A DNA stretch of 64,000 nucleotides from JAAEPI01 sp965212145 (GCA_965212145.1 CBDBUY010000009.1:992001-1056000); one strand, 5' to 3'; positions 17,482 through 26,525 are shown, counted from the first letter of the stretch. The notes: generated by a model not told the origin, from the sequence alone. Translations and numbers: made by a program.

Positions 17482-18727
17482 ATGAATGTCATCCGCCGAT
17501 CCGTGGTAATTGCCTTGACCGTCACTATTATCGGCTTACTAGGATTTTTGGTTCAGGAGGAGTTCGTCTTGCGAAAAGTGAAAAACGATTTGGTGGAAAT
17601 TTCCAAAGCCAAATACGGGCTTTTCAATGTGGACGAATGGAAGTCCATCATCACCAATATCGTGCATAAGCGGATAGAGGAATTCCAGCTGACCGATGAT
17701 AATAAGGAGCTGCTGAGAGAAAAAATCAGTCTGTATCTCCATGAAGCCATTGATAATTACGAAGAGGATTTTGAGGAAAATGAAAGTCGGTTTCTAAGGC
17801 GCGCTTTCGTGGGGTTAACCGATGGATTCGAGCGATTGAGGAAGTCCATCCCGGAAATTACCGAGAGCATCATCCTCAATTTGGAAGAGCCCGACACTCG
17901 TGATCGCCTACAGGCCTTTTCGCTTGACCTCATCGATCAATACGCCTGATGACACCTTCTCTGAAGTGGATTACAACGAATTTGAAGTGATACTGAACAG
18001 ACATGGGGCCACCAATAAATCCGAACTGTTAGAAATCCTGAACGAAAAGCAGGAGAAGAGCCGAAAGGAAATTCAGTTGCATCGCTTGTTCATTTATAGC
18101 ATCGTATTGATCCTCATCGTTTGGCTGTTGGTGGATAAGAAATGGCGTGTCTTTGACCTGAAGGTTTGTTGTGTTCTGGCAGTTTTCCTTTTGGCCTCTG
18201 CACTCACTCTGCCCATGATCGATATTGATGCACGTGTGCAGGAGTTCAGCTTCAGCATCCTGGGTGAGCCCGTCAGTTTTGAAGATCAGGTGCTGTACTA
18301 CAAGAGCAAAAGCATCCTGGAAGTCGTGCGGCTTATGATGACCCAAAACCGACCAGATGTATTGGTGGTGGGCTTTTTGGTGCTGACGTTCAGCGTGCTT
18401 TTTCCGCTGGTCAAACTGCTGCTTTCATTCTTCGCGATGGAGCGTCCTGCCTTTTTGAAAAAGGGAATTGTCAAGTTTTTCGTCCTTAAATCCGGCAAAT
18501 GGTCGATGGCCGACGTGATGGTGGTGGCCATCTTTATGTCTTACATCGGTTTTTCCAGCATCCTCAGCGAGCAGCTTAATCAGCTTCAACGTGTATCGGA
18601 AAACCTGGAAGTACTGACGACCAACAAGTCTGTTTTGAATACCGGCTTTTTTCTCTTTGCCCTGTTCGTGCTGTTGAGCATGGTCATTTCCACAAAGATT
18701 CAGAGGTTGCTGACGAGTGAGGAGTAG
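17482..18727 (+). pseudogene. PqiA-type membrane protein with large periplasmic insert, one +1 frameshift
   Basis: Two overlapping frames (17482-17949 and one ending 18727) join into one protein of about 414 residues if one C is dropped near 17945 (DQYA then DDTFSEVDYNEFE). The N terminus is a membrane anchor (VIALTVTIIGLLGFLV), followed by about 180 soluble helical residues, then four hydrophobic segments. The C-terminal half contains KSGKWSMADVMVVAIFMSY, the hallmark of PqiA (paraquat-inducible protein A) domains, which act with MCE proteins in lipid transport. No MCE gene is nearby. The downstream frame could also be read as a separate gene from 17900, but its first residues look non-native. 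Confidence 0.65.
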
Positions 18728-18738
18728 GGTTTGGGGGA

Positions 18739-18857
18739 TTTTTCGCTCCGCGATGCTCCGGTTCGAAGTGACGTCTTTTATTACCGTCACTTCGACTGTA
18801 AGGAGAAGTCCCCTGAATTGATGGGATGTCTCTTCGCTAAGCTCGCTCGACATGACG
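18739..18857. repeat. Dispersed palindromic repeat, copy 1
   Basis: A 73-bp unit (18785-18857) begins CGTCACTTCGACTGTAAGG and ends GCTCGCTCGACATGACG. Its ends are inverted (CGTCA / TGACG) and the middle has the partial palindrome CCCCTGAATTGATGGG. A half unit (18739-18773, ending TTCGAAGTGACG) precedes it. The same unit recurs at 20648-20908. It lies between convergent genes, the usual place for Bacteroidota extragenic repeats. Confidence 0.8.
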
Positions 18858-19060
18858 GTTATTTCACACTCTCTTCCACAATCTTCACCTCCTCCTCACT
18901 CAGCCCATACAGCTGATACACCAGCTGGTCTATCTCCGCTTCCTCCTTGCTGGTGTCTGCCTGAGGGTCTGCTTTCTTGGCGGCCAGGATGGTGGTGACC
19001 AGGGATTCTATCTCCGAGCGCTGGGGGTCGGTGGGAGTGGCGATGGGGAGAAGTTCTATC

Positions 19061-20197
19061 TTATATTTTTTTCCAACGATTGGTACCCATTCCAGTCGTT
19101 GTGGAAATTTGATTGAAGTACCACTCAGAAACTCGCGAATTCAGAATGGCAAGTGTGTACTTCAAATCATCTCCTGTCATCAAAAAGGAAGTGGCCTCAA
19201 CGTAATAATTTCCTTCATCAAACGTAAACTTGGGCTTATCGGAAATCTCACCCCAAATTATTTTGGGCTTGTTAAAGTCCTTCCAATAGGCAATCGAATC
19301 CTGAGTTTCAAACCAATCATGAGAAGTTTTCTTTCGACTTCCTAACTCACCTGATTGCATTAGTCTTTGTTTCCCAATTTCTTTTTCAAAGTAATCTTTA
19401 ATTCCAGTGAAATCTTCAATCTTCAAATGAAGGCTCGGAAACGTGCAAATTGCCCATTGATTCTGATAGTTCAGTTCAAACTTCTGAATGTCCCTGCCTC
19501 GCACTATTGGTTTGATAATTTCAACTGATTTAGGATCGCCTTCTATTAGCTCAGCTCGCTTTTCTGAATCAATAATAAATGCCTCATTGTAGCCGGTCTT
19601 AATTCCAAAATTAATCGTAAAATCCAATTCACCGAGTCTTATTCCATTCTGATCTATTTTCTCTTTAATCAAATAGGAAGCCTTGTTCGATACAATCCAT
19701 TCATCACTTTCAGGAATGGCAAACTCAAAGGCATGCTGATTGAAATATGTGCTTAGCGATTCACCAAGAGTATAATCCTTTGAAAGATTGCAAACCGGAA
19801 AATCAGACGTGGTTGGTTCCTTTGATAGGCTGATGATATTGGATTCGACTGTTGCTTCATCAAAAACTTGAATGTCTTCGATGTTGAGCAACCACTCGGG
19901 TTGAGCTGATTTCTTGAAGAAAGATTTTAATGGATTTCCATAAATAGCCCTTAGCCAAGAATTCGAGGTAATAAATGTGAGTTGCCCTTTTGGTCTAATC
20001 ACCTGAACGCCGCGCTCATAAAAAAGTGCATACAAATCAGTTCCTTTCATGTACGTCTCATACAATCCTTTGGATAAGAACTTTGATTGCTCCTTGAGTT
20101 TAGTAACTGAGATATACGGCGGATTCCCGATACACACATCAAAGCCCACAAACTCGCCCTGGTCGTCCAGCACTTCAGGAAAACTCAAAATCGCCAC
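19061..20197 (-). CDS. Restriction-modification enzyme, C-terminal open segment
   Basis: Uninterrupted 378-codon stretch of the frameshifted type IIG gene. It contains CIGNPPYISVTKL (methyltransferase motif IV), a target-recognition-like region (NFGIKTGYNEAFIID, VRGRDIQKFELNY) and GMGTNRW near its end. The first four residues (MAIL) and last two (KI) come from wrong frames. The true protein continues after one A is removed at 19066-19072 and ends at 18859. Confidence 0.7.
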   Translation of the reverse strand: MAILSFPEVLDDQGEFVGFDVCIGNPPYISVTKLKEQSKFLSKGLYETYMKGTDLYALFYERGVQVIRPKGQLTFITSNSWLRAIYGNPLKSFFKKSAQPEWLLNIEDIQVFDEATVESNIISLSKEPTTSDFPVCNLSKDYTLGESLSTYFNQHAFEFAIPESDEWIVSNKASYLIKEKIDQNGIRLGELDFTINFGIKTGYNEAFIIDSEKRAELIEGDPKSVEIIKPIVRGRDIQKFELNYQNQWAICTFPSLHLKIEDFTGIKDYFEKEIGKQRLMQSGELGSRKKTSHDWFETQDSIAYWKDFNKPKIIWGEISDKPKFTFDEGNYYVEATSFLMTGDDLKYTLAILNSRVSEWYFNQISTTTGMGTNRWKKI

Positions 20198-20647
20198 TCA
20201 AAGGCATTTTGGTAGATGGTGGTCCGTTGAGTTGGTCTTCGCGCTCTTGCTCCAGCTGGGCCAGTCGTTTTTTTTAGTCGGGAGATTTCCCAGGTCTTTT
20301 TTTCTTGTCGGGCAGCTTTTCCCCGAACATGTCTATGTTTGCTCTCTGCCAGAATGATCTTGCCTCGTGCATCGGCTATTTTCTTTACGAGTGGGTCGCG
20401 GTTTCAGGGACGGAGCTGCGGAATTGCTCCTTTATTTTCCTGATAAAGGCCTGTAGTTTCGGCTTTGGATTCCTTGTCGTTGGTGTCCCTTGTAGGGCGG
20501 CCCACTGCATCGCGATAGGTCTGTATGGAGAACTGCTGCTTTTTGAAGACATCACTGAGGTCTTCGTCTAGCGCAAAAGCGGCTGATCAGGGAGTTGCCA
20601 GCTTTGATGTTGATGTCGATGTTGGGAAGGGTTTCCAACTGCGGTGG

Positions 20648-20908
20648 CGTCACTTCGACCATTCTCGTCACTTCGACCGTAGGGAGAAGTCCCCCTGAAT
20701 TGAGGGGATGTCCTCCCTCGTGCCTCGGTTTCGACATGACGGGTTTTGGTTTGGGGGGATGCCTCGTCGCTGCGCTCGCTCGGACATGACGGGTTTGGTT
20801 TGGGGTTTGGGGGGGACTTCTCACTCCCTGCGGTTCGTATCGAAGTGACGGGTTTTGGGTTTGGGTTTGGGGAGACTTCTCGTCGCTACGCTCGCTCGAA
20901 GTGGACGG
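20648..20908. repeat. Dispersed palindromic repeat cluster inside the restriction gene
   Basis: Three to four partial and full copies of the 18785 unit: CGTCACTTCGACCATT, then CGTCACTTCGACCGTAGGG through TTCGACATGACGGG, then GCTCGCTCGGACATGACGGG, then ATCGAAGTGACGGG and CTCGCTCGAAGTGGACGG, linked by TTTGGTTTGGGG tracts. Several copies show an extra base relative to the canonical unit (GTGGAC for GTGAC, CTCGGACA for CTCGACA). The cluster lies within coding sequence and can be read as Ser-Glu-Arg/Lys-Ser-Pro-Pro-rich linker on the minus strand. Confidence 0.8.
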
Positions 20909-21140
20909 TTTGGGTTTGATAATACGCATGCTTCAGCAGCTCTATCCACAGCCTCAGCCGGCAAATCTTCACCGAGTTAGGGTTGATGTCCCACGCCGAA
21001 GAGGGCAGCTTTCGATCAGGGTTTGTTTTTTCGTGAAAGAGCGTTTTCCTGCACGCGCTGGCTTTCTTTGCTGCCCACTTTGTATTCAAAAAAGCTCCTC
21101 GTCGGTCTGGATGTGGAGCTCGTCATTTACCACGGAGAGC

Positions 21141-22856
21141 TCATAGTTTTTTCATCCAGGAGCCATCATCGTGGTAGCGCAGAATCTGCAGGTCGTGCTT
21201 GATCACTATGAGCTCGTTGAGGGCAGAGACAAGGAAATGCCCTGACCCCACGGCCGGGTCTATGATCCGCAGTGAATTGATGATGTCATTGGCTTCATCC
21301 CGATCTCTCGGGCCTATGAACTCTTTCAATTCATCAAACTCCTTGCAGTCCCAACCTTTGGCTTCATTGAATTTCTGCACCACGGCACGTCTTAGCGTTT
21401 CGCGACACATGTACATGGTGATGAAGCCCGGCGTGAAAAAGGAACCGTCTTTGTACCCGTTGATCTTCTCGAAGATCAGCCCCAGCACGGAGGCATTGAT
21501 CAGGCTTTTCTTCTCTTTGATGACTTGTTCTTTTCCCTCAGAGGAAAAATCATAGGCATCCAAAAATCCAAAGAGGTAGGCGAGCGTGTCCGGTTCTTCT
21601 TTGGTTTTTTCGAGCACCGTGCCTGGTCGGTGGGGCAGGGTAGTGTTGTCCAACTGAGAAATAAGAATGGTCTGATCCTCCAGCTCCGTCCGCTCAAAGA
21701 GAGAACTGTTGAGGTAAGGCACCTTGTCATAATCGGCCACACTGGAGTGGCGTTTTTCCGGCTTCACTGCCAGCACATCGAAGAAGAGCTTGTTGAGCTG
21801 ATCCCAGTCGGGGATGCGCTCGCTGTTGAGGAATTTGTATGCAGCGTCACCGTCATGATAGCTGAAAAGCTGTGCTTCGAGAAGTTTGAGAAAGAGGATT
21901 CTGTTGATCCATGTGATGCACAGCTCCAGCGCTATGGCGTAGCGTTGGTCGTCGTTGGTTTTGCCGTAGGCGTAGAGGTTGTCCACTTTGGCCAGGGTCA
22001 CATCCCGCTCGATGGTGTGAATGGCATTTTCAAGGAGCGAACCGGGATTTCGTTTGTCCTCCGCTTTTCGGTTGATGACCTTTTTCCCTTTCCCTTCTTC
22101 TTCCAGCCCAATGAGGTGGAGCAGCTCGTTGTAGAAAACGCGGTTGAGGGTGTTGCTGTCATTGGCAAAAGGCTTCTTGAGCAAATGCTCCGGGGACAGC
22201 ATTTTGTAGAGGTTTACTTTCCTTCGCTCGCTGGCGGTAGGATAATCCCGAATGTCGAAGTAGGCATACGGTAGCTGTCCTTGAATTTCGCGGATAAATG
22301 GGCTGGCAATGTCCTTGTAAAAGCTGTTGGTTTTTTCGCTATCTGTTTGGCCGCTGTTCCACTCGTTGTACTGTTTTCGGAAGGCGGTATTTTGATAAAT
22401 GAGGTTGTAAAAGTCCACGGCATCAAAGACAAACCAATGGTGGAAATCGGTGACAACCAGGTGTTTTAGTTCGTTGTTTTCATGATCTACCCGCTCGCGC
22501 ATGTAGTAGAGCATGAGCTCGTGCATACTTTTCTTGTCCAGCGTTTTCTCCGTGACCATGTCCGAGCTGCCAGGAGCTTTGGTTTCGAAGAGTACTCCGG
22601 CGCTAGTGGTATCTGTCTTGCCATTGAATATGACAAAATCTGCCCGGCCTTTGGTGTTCATCGCAAACTCGTCTTTGTAATAGACGTCATTGAGCAGGTC
22701 GCGAAGAGGTGTCTTGTAGTGTTCCTCGGTTTCCGGCGTTTCGAGTGCTTTGATGTAGGTGTCCAGACACGCGAGGAATTTGTCCATTTCCGCCTTATCG
22801 ACGGGCACCTTTTTGAAGGCAGGGTTCAGGACATTCGCTACTTTTCGCTGAAACAT
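21141..22856 (-). CDS. Restriction-modification enzyme, N-terminal open segment
   Basis: Uninterrupted 571-codon N-terminal part of the type IIG gene, starting MFQRKVANVLNPAFKKVP. It has the candidate nuclease site (RADFVIFNGK and VLFETKAPGSSD), a long helical region and motif I (IDPAVGSGHFLVS). The last residues SWMKKL come from the frame error: one A fewer gives SWMKNYELSVVNDELHI, the expected continuation. Confidence 0.75.
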   Translation of the reverse strand: MFQRKVANVLNPAFKKVPVDKAEMDKFLACLDTYIKALETPETEEHYKTPLRDLLNDVYYKDEFAMNTKGRADFVIFNGKTDTTSAGVLFETKAPGSSDMVTEKTLDKKSMHELMLYYMRERVDHENNELKHLVVTDFHHWFVFDAVDFYNLIYQNTAFRKQYNEWNSGQTDSEKTNSFYKDIASPFIREIQGQLPYAYFDIRDYPTASERRKVNLYKMLSPEHLLKKPFANDSNTLNRVFYNELLHLIGLEEEGKGKKVINRKAEDKRNPGSLLENAIHTIERDVTLAKVDNLYAYGKTNDDQRYAIALELCITWINRILFLKLLEAQLFSYHDGDAAYKFLNSERIPDWDQLNKLFFDVLAVKPEKRHSSVADYDKVPYLNSSLFERTELEDQTILISQLDNTTLPHRPGTVLEKTKEEPDTLAYLFGFLDAYDFSSEGKEQVIKEKKSLINASVLGLIFEKINGYKDGSFFTPGFITMYMCRETLRRAVVQKFNEAKGWDCKEFDELKEFIGPRDRDEANDIINSLRIIDPAVGSGHFLVSALNELIVIKHDLQILRYHDDGSWMKKL

Positions 22857-22953
22857 TCGAGGTGATTAGTAATTAACGCTTGAAGATAATGCATGCGGAT
22901 GATATCCTAAGCGTGATTTCTGATGCTTCACTCAGGGTGTGACAGTCTAACAA

Positions 22954-23199
22954 TTACTGCGATTTCTCCTCTTTAAGTTTTTCAGAGATAAATACCTTGA
23001 TCACGCTTTGGCGGGTTACGCCCAACTTCCTGGCAATACTGTCCAAGCCATCTACCATCCAAGATGGAAAGTCAACACTCACTCGCTTCTGAGTGAGCCC
23101 TGGCCTTGAGGCTTCTTCCAGGTCGAGATATTCTGTCAAGGCTTCCCGGTTCTCAAACTTTTCATCAAACTGCTCACTTGAAATAGATTTCTCTTTCAT
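22954..23199 (-). CDS. Ribbon-helix-helix antitoxin
   Basis: 81 residues. The second half has a ribbon-helix-helix pattern (KRVSVDFPSWMVDGLDSIARKLGVTRQSVIKVFISEKL, residues about 37-75). Its start overlaps the end of the BrnT-like gene by 26 nt, the usual toxin-first arrangement of brnTA operons. It should bind the toxin with its N-terminal segment and repress the shared promoter through the RHH dimer. Confidence 0.8.
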   Translation of the reverse strand: MKEKSISSEQFDEKFENREALTEYLDLEEASRPGLTQKRVSVDFPSWMVDGLDSIARKLGVTRQSVIKVFISEKLKEEKSQ

Positions 23200-23431
23200 T
23201 TGTTCGTGCTTTTCTTACTGAAATAATTCTAATATTATCCTCTCTTTCCGTGTAAATAGCTGACAAGACATCTTTGTTTAGCTTGGCAATTAACAAGAAC
23301 CTTGTTTCACCCACGACTCTGGCCGGAATGATAATTCTATTCGGGTCGAGCCACAACTGACAGGCCGTTTCAAAGTCAATTCCATGCTTTTGTTTGTTGC
23401 TCGTGCTCTTGGCCGAATCATATTCAAACAT
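23174..23431 (-). CDS. brnT: BrnT family ribonuclease toxin
   Basis: 85 residues with the BrnT/DUF497 pattern: FEYDSAKSTSNKQKHGIDFETA at the start and IRIISVRKARTNEREIYF at the end, including the conserved Lys-His and Arg residues of this RelE-fold RNase. First gene of a two-gene toxin-antitoxin operon. It lies next to the restriction-modification gene, so the pair may belong to a small defence cluster, or simply stabilise it. Confidence 0.88.
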   Translation of the reverse strand: MFEYDSAKSTSNKQKHGIDFETACQLWLDPNRIIIPARVVGETRFLLIAKLNKDVLSAIYTEREDNIRIISVRKARTNEREIYFK

Positions 23432-23451
23432 AGTATATGATGCTAATCAAA

Positions 23452-24861
23452 TTAATAATTACTTAAAAATAGTGTAATTATTGTGCATTTTACTTTCCGA
23501 TACAAAAACTTCGAAAAGATATTATCAAGTAAATCATCCGTCGTAATCTCACCCGTGATCTCACCGAGATGATGCAGTGCCTCGCGAATATCCATGGCCA
23601 GAAAGTCTCCTGTCACACCCGAATCGAGGGATTCCAGGACTTTGTTTAGAGCCGATTGCGTTTTAACGAGGGCCTGATAATGGCGGGAGTTCGTGACAAT
23701 CGTCTGGTTAGATGAGACCTTATCCTCTCGTACTTTGGCTACCAAATGGTCTTTAAGTTTTTCCAGTCCTTCATGTGTAGAAGCGGAGAGGGGCAGAATG
23801 GGGTGTCGATCGGTCCATGCTTTTAGTTCGTCTTCAGACAGTAAGTCAGTTTTGTTTCCTAAAACCAGGAAGGCAGTTCCAGAAGACAATACAGGTGCCA
23901 GCTCGTTCTGAAATTCTTCAATACTGGTTTTCTTTAAATCCAGGAGGAACAAGACCAACGAGGCTTCTCGCAGCTTCTCCTGGGTACGTTGTACCCCGAT
24001 CTTTTCTACCTGATCTTCTGTATCCCTAAGACCCGCCGTATCGATAAAACGGAAGGTGATACCCTGAATCGTGATTTGATCCTCGATGGTGTCGCGGGTC
24101 GTTCCCTCAATCTCCGAGACAATGGCTCGCTGCTCGTTGAGCAAAGCGTTGAGCAATGTGGACTTTCCGGCATTGGGTTTTCCCGCAATGACAATGGGCA
24201 CGCCGTTCTTGATCACATTTCCCCACTTGAACGATTCGATCAGCGGCTCCAGCGTGGATTTGATCTCGAGAATCAGACGTTCCACCTCGCCTCGGTCGGC
24301 GAATTCCACGTCTTCCTCAGAGAAGTCCAACTCCAATTCAATCATGGAAGCGAAGTGTACTAGTCGTTCACGGAGTTGCTTGATTTCATCAGAAAAGCCA
24401 CCTCGCATCTGTTTCATGGCAGTCTGCTGCATGGCCTGATTCTCTGATGCAATCAAATCCGCTACTGCCTCTGCTTGCGCCAGGTCAAAGCGTCCGTTGA
24501 TAAAGGCTCGTTGTGTGAATTCACCCGGTTTGGCCAATCGAGCTCCTTTTTCCATAAGCAACTCTATAATCTTTTGCAATATGAAGGGTGAACCGTGACT
24601 CGATATTTCGATGACGTCCTCCTTGGTGTAAGAGTGGGGCCCTTTGAACACTGAGACCAGTACCTCATCGAGAATGGTGCCATCATCACTGCGAAGCGTC
24701 CCGTATGCGATGGAGTGGGAGGGCACCTTGGAGATATCTTTGCCTTTAAACTGGGCATTGACTAAGGGGATGGTTTCTTTTCCACTGACCCGAATCACGC
24801 CAATAGCACCAACTCCAGGAGGGGTGGCCAGTGCAACGATGGTATCGTTGAAGTCGCTCAT
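23452..24861 (-). CDS. mnmE: tRNA modification GTPase MnmE (C terminus frameshifted)
   Basis: MnmE with MnmG adds (carboxymethyl)aminomethyl groups to wobble uridines. Domains: N-terminal folate-binding domain, helical domain, and an inserted G domain with GKPNAGKSTL (near residue 227), TTRDT, DTAGLRD and NKTD. The family ends in FCIGK, whose Cys is catalytically important. Here the frame ends FLYRKVKCTIITLFLSNY; removing one T from a run of five (23504-23508) gives SKFCIGK followed by a stop at 23490-23492. The true end is therefore probably 23490. The ATG overlaps the preceding stop by four bases (ATGA). Confidence 0.93.
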   Translation of the reverse strand: MSDFNDTIVALATPPGVGAIGVIRVSGKETIPLVNAQFKGKDISKVPSHSIAYGTLRSDDGTILDEVLVSVFKGPHSYTKEDVIEISSHGSPFILQKIIELLMEKGARLAKPGEFTQRAFINGRFDLAQAEAVADLIASENQAMQQTAMKQMRGGFSDEIKQLRERLVHFASMIELELDFSEEDVEFADRGEVERLILEIKSTLEPLIESFKWGNVIKNGVPIVIAGKPNAGKSTLLNALLNEQRAIVSEIEGTTRDTIEDQITIQGITFRFIDTAGLRDTEDQVEKIGVQRTQEKLREASLVLFLLDLKKTSIEEFQNELAPVLSSGTAFLVLGNKTDLLSEDELKAWTDRHPILPLSASTHEGLEKLKDHLVAKVREDKVSSNQTIVTNSRHYQALVKTQSALNKVLESLDSGVTGDFLAMDIREALHHLGEITGEITTDDLLDNIFSKFLYRKVKCTIITLFLSNY

Positions 24862-25508
24862 AAGGTTGCCTGATAGCTTTTCAGTGCCTCTTTAAGTTCG
24901 ATTCCTTTGTCCACCACCTTTTGATACTGATCCAATTTGGAGACTATGATGCTGCGGTATAGAATGAGCATGTTGGAGATTTTAACCATGTCAAGTTCTG
25001 ATATGTCGGGGTTAGTAAAATCAGTGGACTCAATCATCCAGGGGACAATGTGCAGAGAATTGAAATCAACCTGACCTTGCCCTCTAAAGCTCGCTTCCTG
25101 AACATAGGATTCATAAAATGTGGCCATTTGCAGACGCAAGTCAAAATCAGTGATTAGATCAATCTTTCCGGAGGACTTGATGGAATTGAAAGTGACATTT
25201 TGGGGTGCGAAATTACGAAACCCGAATGCCTTCTGGATGTAGAAACCCAGGCTGTCGTAAGATTTGTCTTGTATCACTCGCTGAGCGTTTTGGATAATTT
25301 CCAATTGATCTTCGTTGTTGGGAATCTGATAGTCTGTGTAGGTTAGGATATCTTTGTCCAGTTCCTGAATGAGCGCACTCAGGATTTTTCTCGTTTCTTC
25401 TTTCTGCTTTGCCTCCTCGGCACTGCTTCCAATGTAAAATGCCATTGAAACACCGACGATTACCGCAACAAAATTCAGTGAATGATCAAGCCAGTTGATT
25501 TTCTTCAT
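24858..25508 (-). CDS. Membrane-anchored helical protein of unknown function
   Basis: 216 residues. One N-terminal transmembrane helix (LNFVAVIVGVSMAFYIGS, residues about 10-28) is followed by a helical domain. The layout resembles the DUF6090-like membrane proteins common in Bacteroidota, but I cannot confirm the family. It overlaps the permease gene upstream by 23 nt and mnmE downstream by 4 nt, so it is in the same transcript as the metal transporter. Confidence 0.7.
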   Translation of the reverse strand: MKKINWLDHSLNFVAVIVGVSMAFYIGSSAEEAKQKEETRKILSALIQELDKDILTYTDYQIPNNEDQLEIIQNAQRVIQDKSYDSLGFYIQKAFGFRNFAPQNVTFNSIKSSGKIDLITDFDLRLQMATFYESYVQEASFRGQGQVDFNSLHIVPWMIESTDFTNPDISELDMVKISNMLILYRSIIVSKLDQYQKVVDKGIELKEALKSYQATL

Positions 25509-26361
25509 ACGTCATTTTAGATTTAGGCTTGTAAGCTGTAGCTACGAATGTGATTCCAAAAATAAGGCCTGCAACCGTGACCATCGCTCCGGCAATCGAT
25601 CCATCGAGTAAATAGGCAAGCCAATACCCCAGGATAGAACTGGTGATCCCAAAAACACAACTTAGGATCATCATTTTCTTCAGGTCATGGCTGATAAGGT
25701 AGGCGGTGGCAGGCGGGACGATCAATAATGCTACGACCAGTATAGCGCCTACAGATTCGAAAGATGCAACAGTGGTCAACGATACCAATCCCATGAGCAG
25801 GTAATGCCAAAGCGTAGTTGAAATGCCAATGGCGACCGCATAACCCGGATCAAAGGTGGTGAGAAAGAGCTCTTTGTAGAACAGCAGGATGAATGCCAAA
25901 ATGAGTACAAGAACAATGGACATCACGACAATGGCCTTAGGCCCCAGAATCGCACCAGAAGGCAAATAAATCAGATCAATGGGGACATAAGCGATTTCGC
26001 CATACAGGATACAATCCTGATCGATGTGGGCATTCCCGGCGTAGTACGTGACCAGAATCACGCCCAGGGCAAAAAGCCAGGTAAACGTCACGCCAATGGA
26101 TGCATCCGATTGCAAACCACCTTTTTGATGAAAGAATTCTATCAGAAATGTTGTTAGAATTCCAACCAATCCAGCTCCAAAAATGAGCCAAACAGAATCG
26201 ACACCACCAGCAATGAAGAAGGCAATCACGATTCCCGGAAGAACGGCATGGGAAATGGCATCACTGACCATGGCCATTCTGCGTAGAATTAGATAACAGC
26301 CTAGTAAGCTGCAACTTACAGCGACCAAACTACCGGTTAATATGATGAGAAAACTATTCAA
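25486..26361 (-). CDS. Metal ABC transporter permease (ZnuB/MntB, ABC-3 family)
   Basis: 291 residues with about eight or nine transmembrane helices. ABC-3 family signatures include SCSLLGCYLILRRMAMVSDAISHAVLPGIV and a long region with GAILVVALLIVPPATAYLIS. It should pair with the fused permease upstream to form the membrane pore of an Mn/Zn/Fe uptake system. Separated from that permease by about 200 bp that holds a small S23-like remnant. Confidence 0.92.
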   Translation of the reverse strand: MNSFLIILTGSLVAVSCSLLGCYLILRRMAMVSDAISHAVLPGIVIAFFIAGGVDSVWLIFGAGLVGILTTFLIEFFHQKGGLQSDASIGVTFTWLFALGVILVTYYAGNAHIDQDCILYGEIAYVPIDLIYLPSGAILGPKAIVVMSIVLVLILAFILLFYKELFLTTFDPGYAVAIGISTTLWHYLLMGLVSLTTVASFESVGAILVVALLIVPPATAYLISHDLKKMMILSCVFGITSSILGYWLAYLLDGSIAGAMVTVAGLIFGITFVATAYKPKSKMTYEENQLA

Positions 26362-26402
26362 TTTTCAATGTGTAATTATCAATGATTAATTAACTCGAAG
26401 AC

Positions 26403-26525
26403 TTAATGATTTTGAATAAGATTTTTCAGAATTTCTTCACAATCTTCGATTTTTTCTCCAAAACGATCCCAAACAATCTTAACCGCAAAATCGAAATTTT
26501 TAGTTTGAATAATATTCTCTTTCAT
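26403..26525 (-). pseudogene. Truncated four-helix-bundle (S23 / 23S rRNA IVS protein) remnant
   Basis: A 40-codon frame begins MKENIIQTKNFDFAVKIVWD, which resembles the N terminus of the four-helix-bundle protein subfamily that starts MKENII-K-F-FA-RIV; it then diverges and stops. The flanks carry AT-rich short repeats (ATTGTCCATTGTTCATTG and TCAATGTGTAATTATCAATG) of the kind often seen around such genes. A complete S23-family gene lies 2.1 kb away in the same operon. The match is to a short segment, so confidence is moderate. Confidence 0.5.

Larger units (their letters stand above)
18859..22856 (-). pseudogene. Type IIG (Eco57I-like) restriction-modification enzyme, interrupted and multiply frameshifted
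   Basis: Joining the pieces gives one protein of more than 1200 residues: an N-terminal nuclease-like region with a PD-(D/E)xK candidate (ADFVIF...LFETKAPG, residues about 70-95), a SAM motif I DPAVGSGHFLVSALNELI near residue 533, NPPY motif IV in DVCIGNPPYI, and a C-terminal specificity region ending EEEVKIVEESVK at 18859. Between 21141 and 20190 at least a dozen single-base insertions in homopolymers break the frame (for example before NYELSVVNDEL, LFEYKVGSK, VDINPNSVKICRLRLW and FEFPEVLDDQ), with another at 19066-19072. A dispersed repeat of about 260 bp sits between KHAYYQTQ and LETLPNIDIN. Whether it is active cannot be judged until the sequence is verified. Confidence 0.8.

Noticed and set aside
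20552..20929. 125-codon minus-strand frame rich in Ser/Pro/Glu
   Set aside because: Not a separate gene: it starts in wrong frame, reads through the dispersed repeat, and ends in the restriction enzyme segment LETLPNIDINIKAGNSL before the next frame error.
21525..22274. 249-codon plus-strand frame opposite the restriction gene
   Set aside because: Hydrophobic/charged pattern is that of an antisense shadow; the minus strand holds clear nuclease and methyltransferase motifs.
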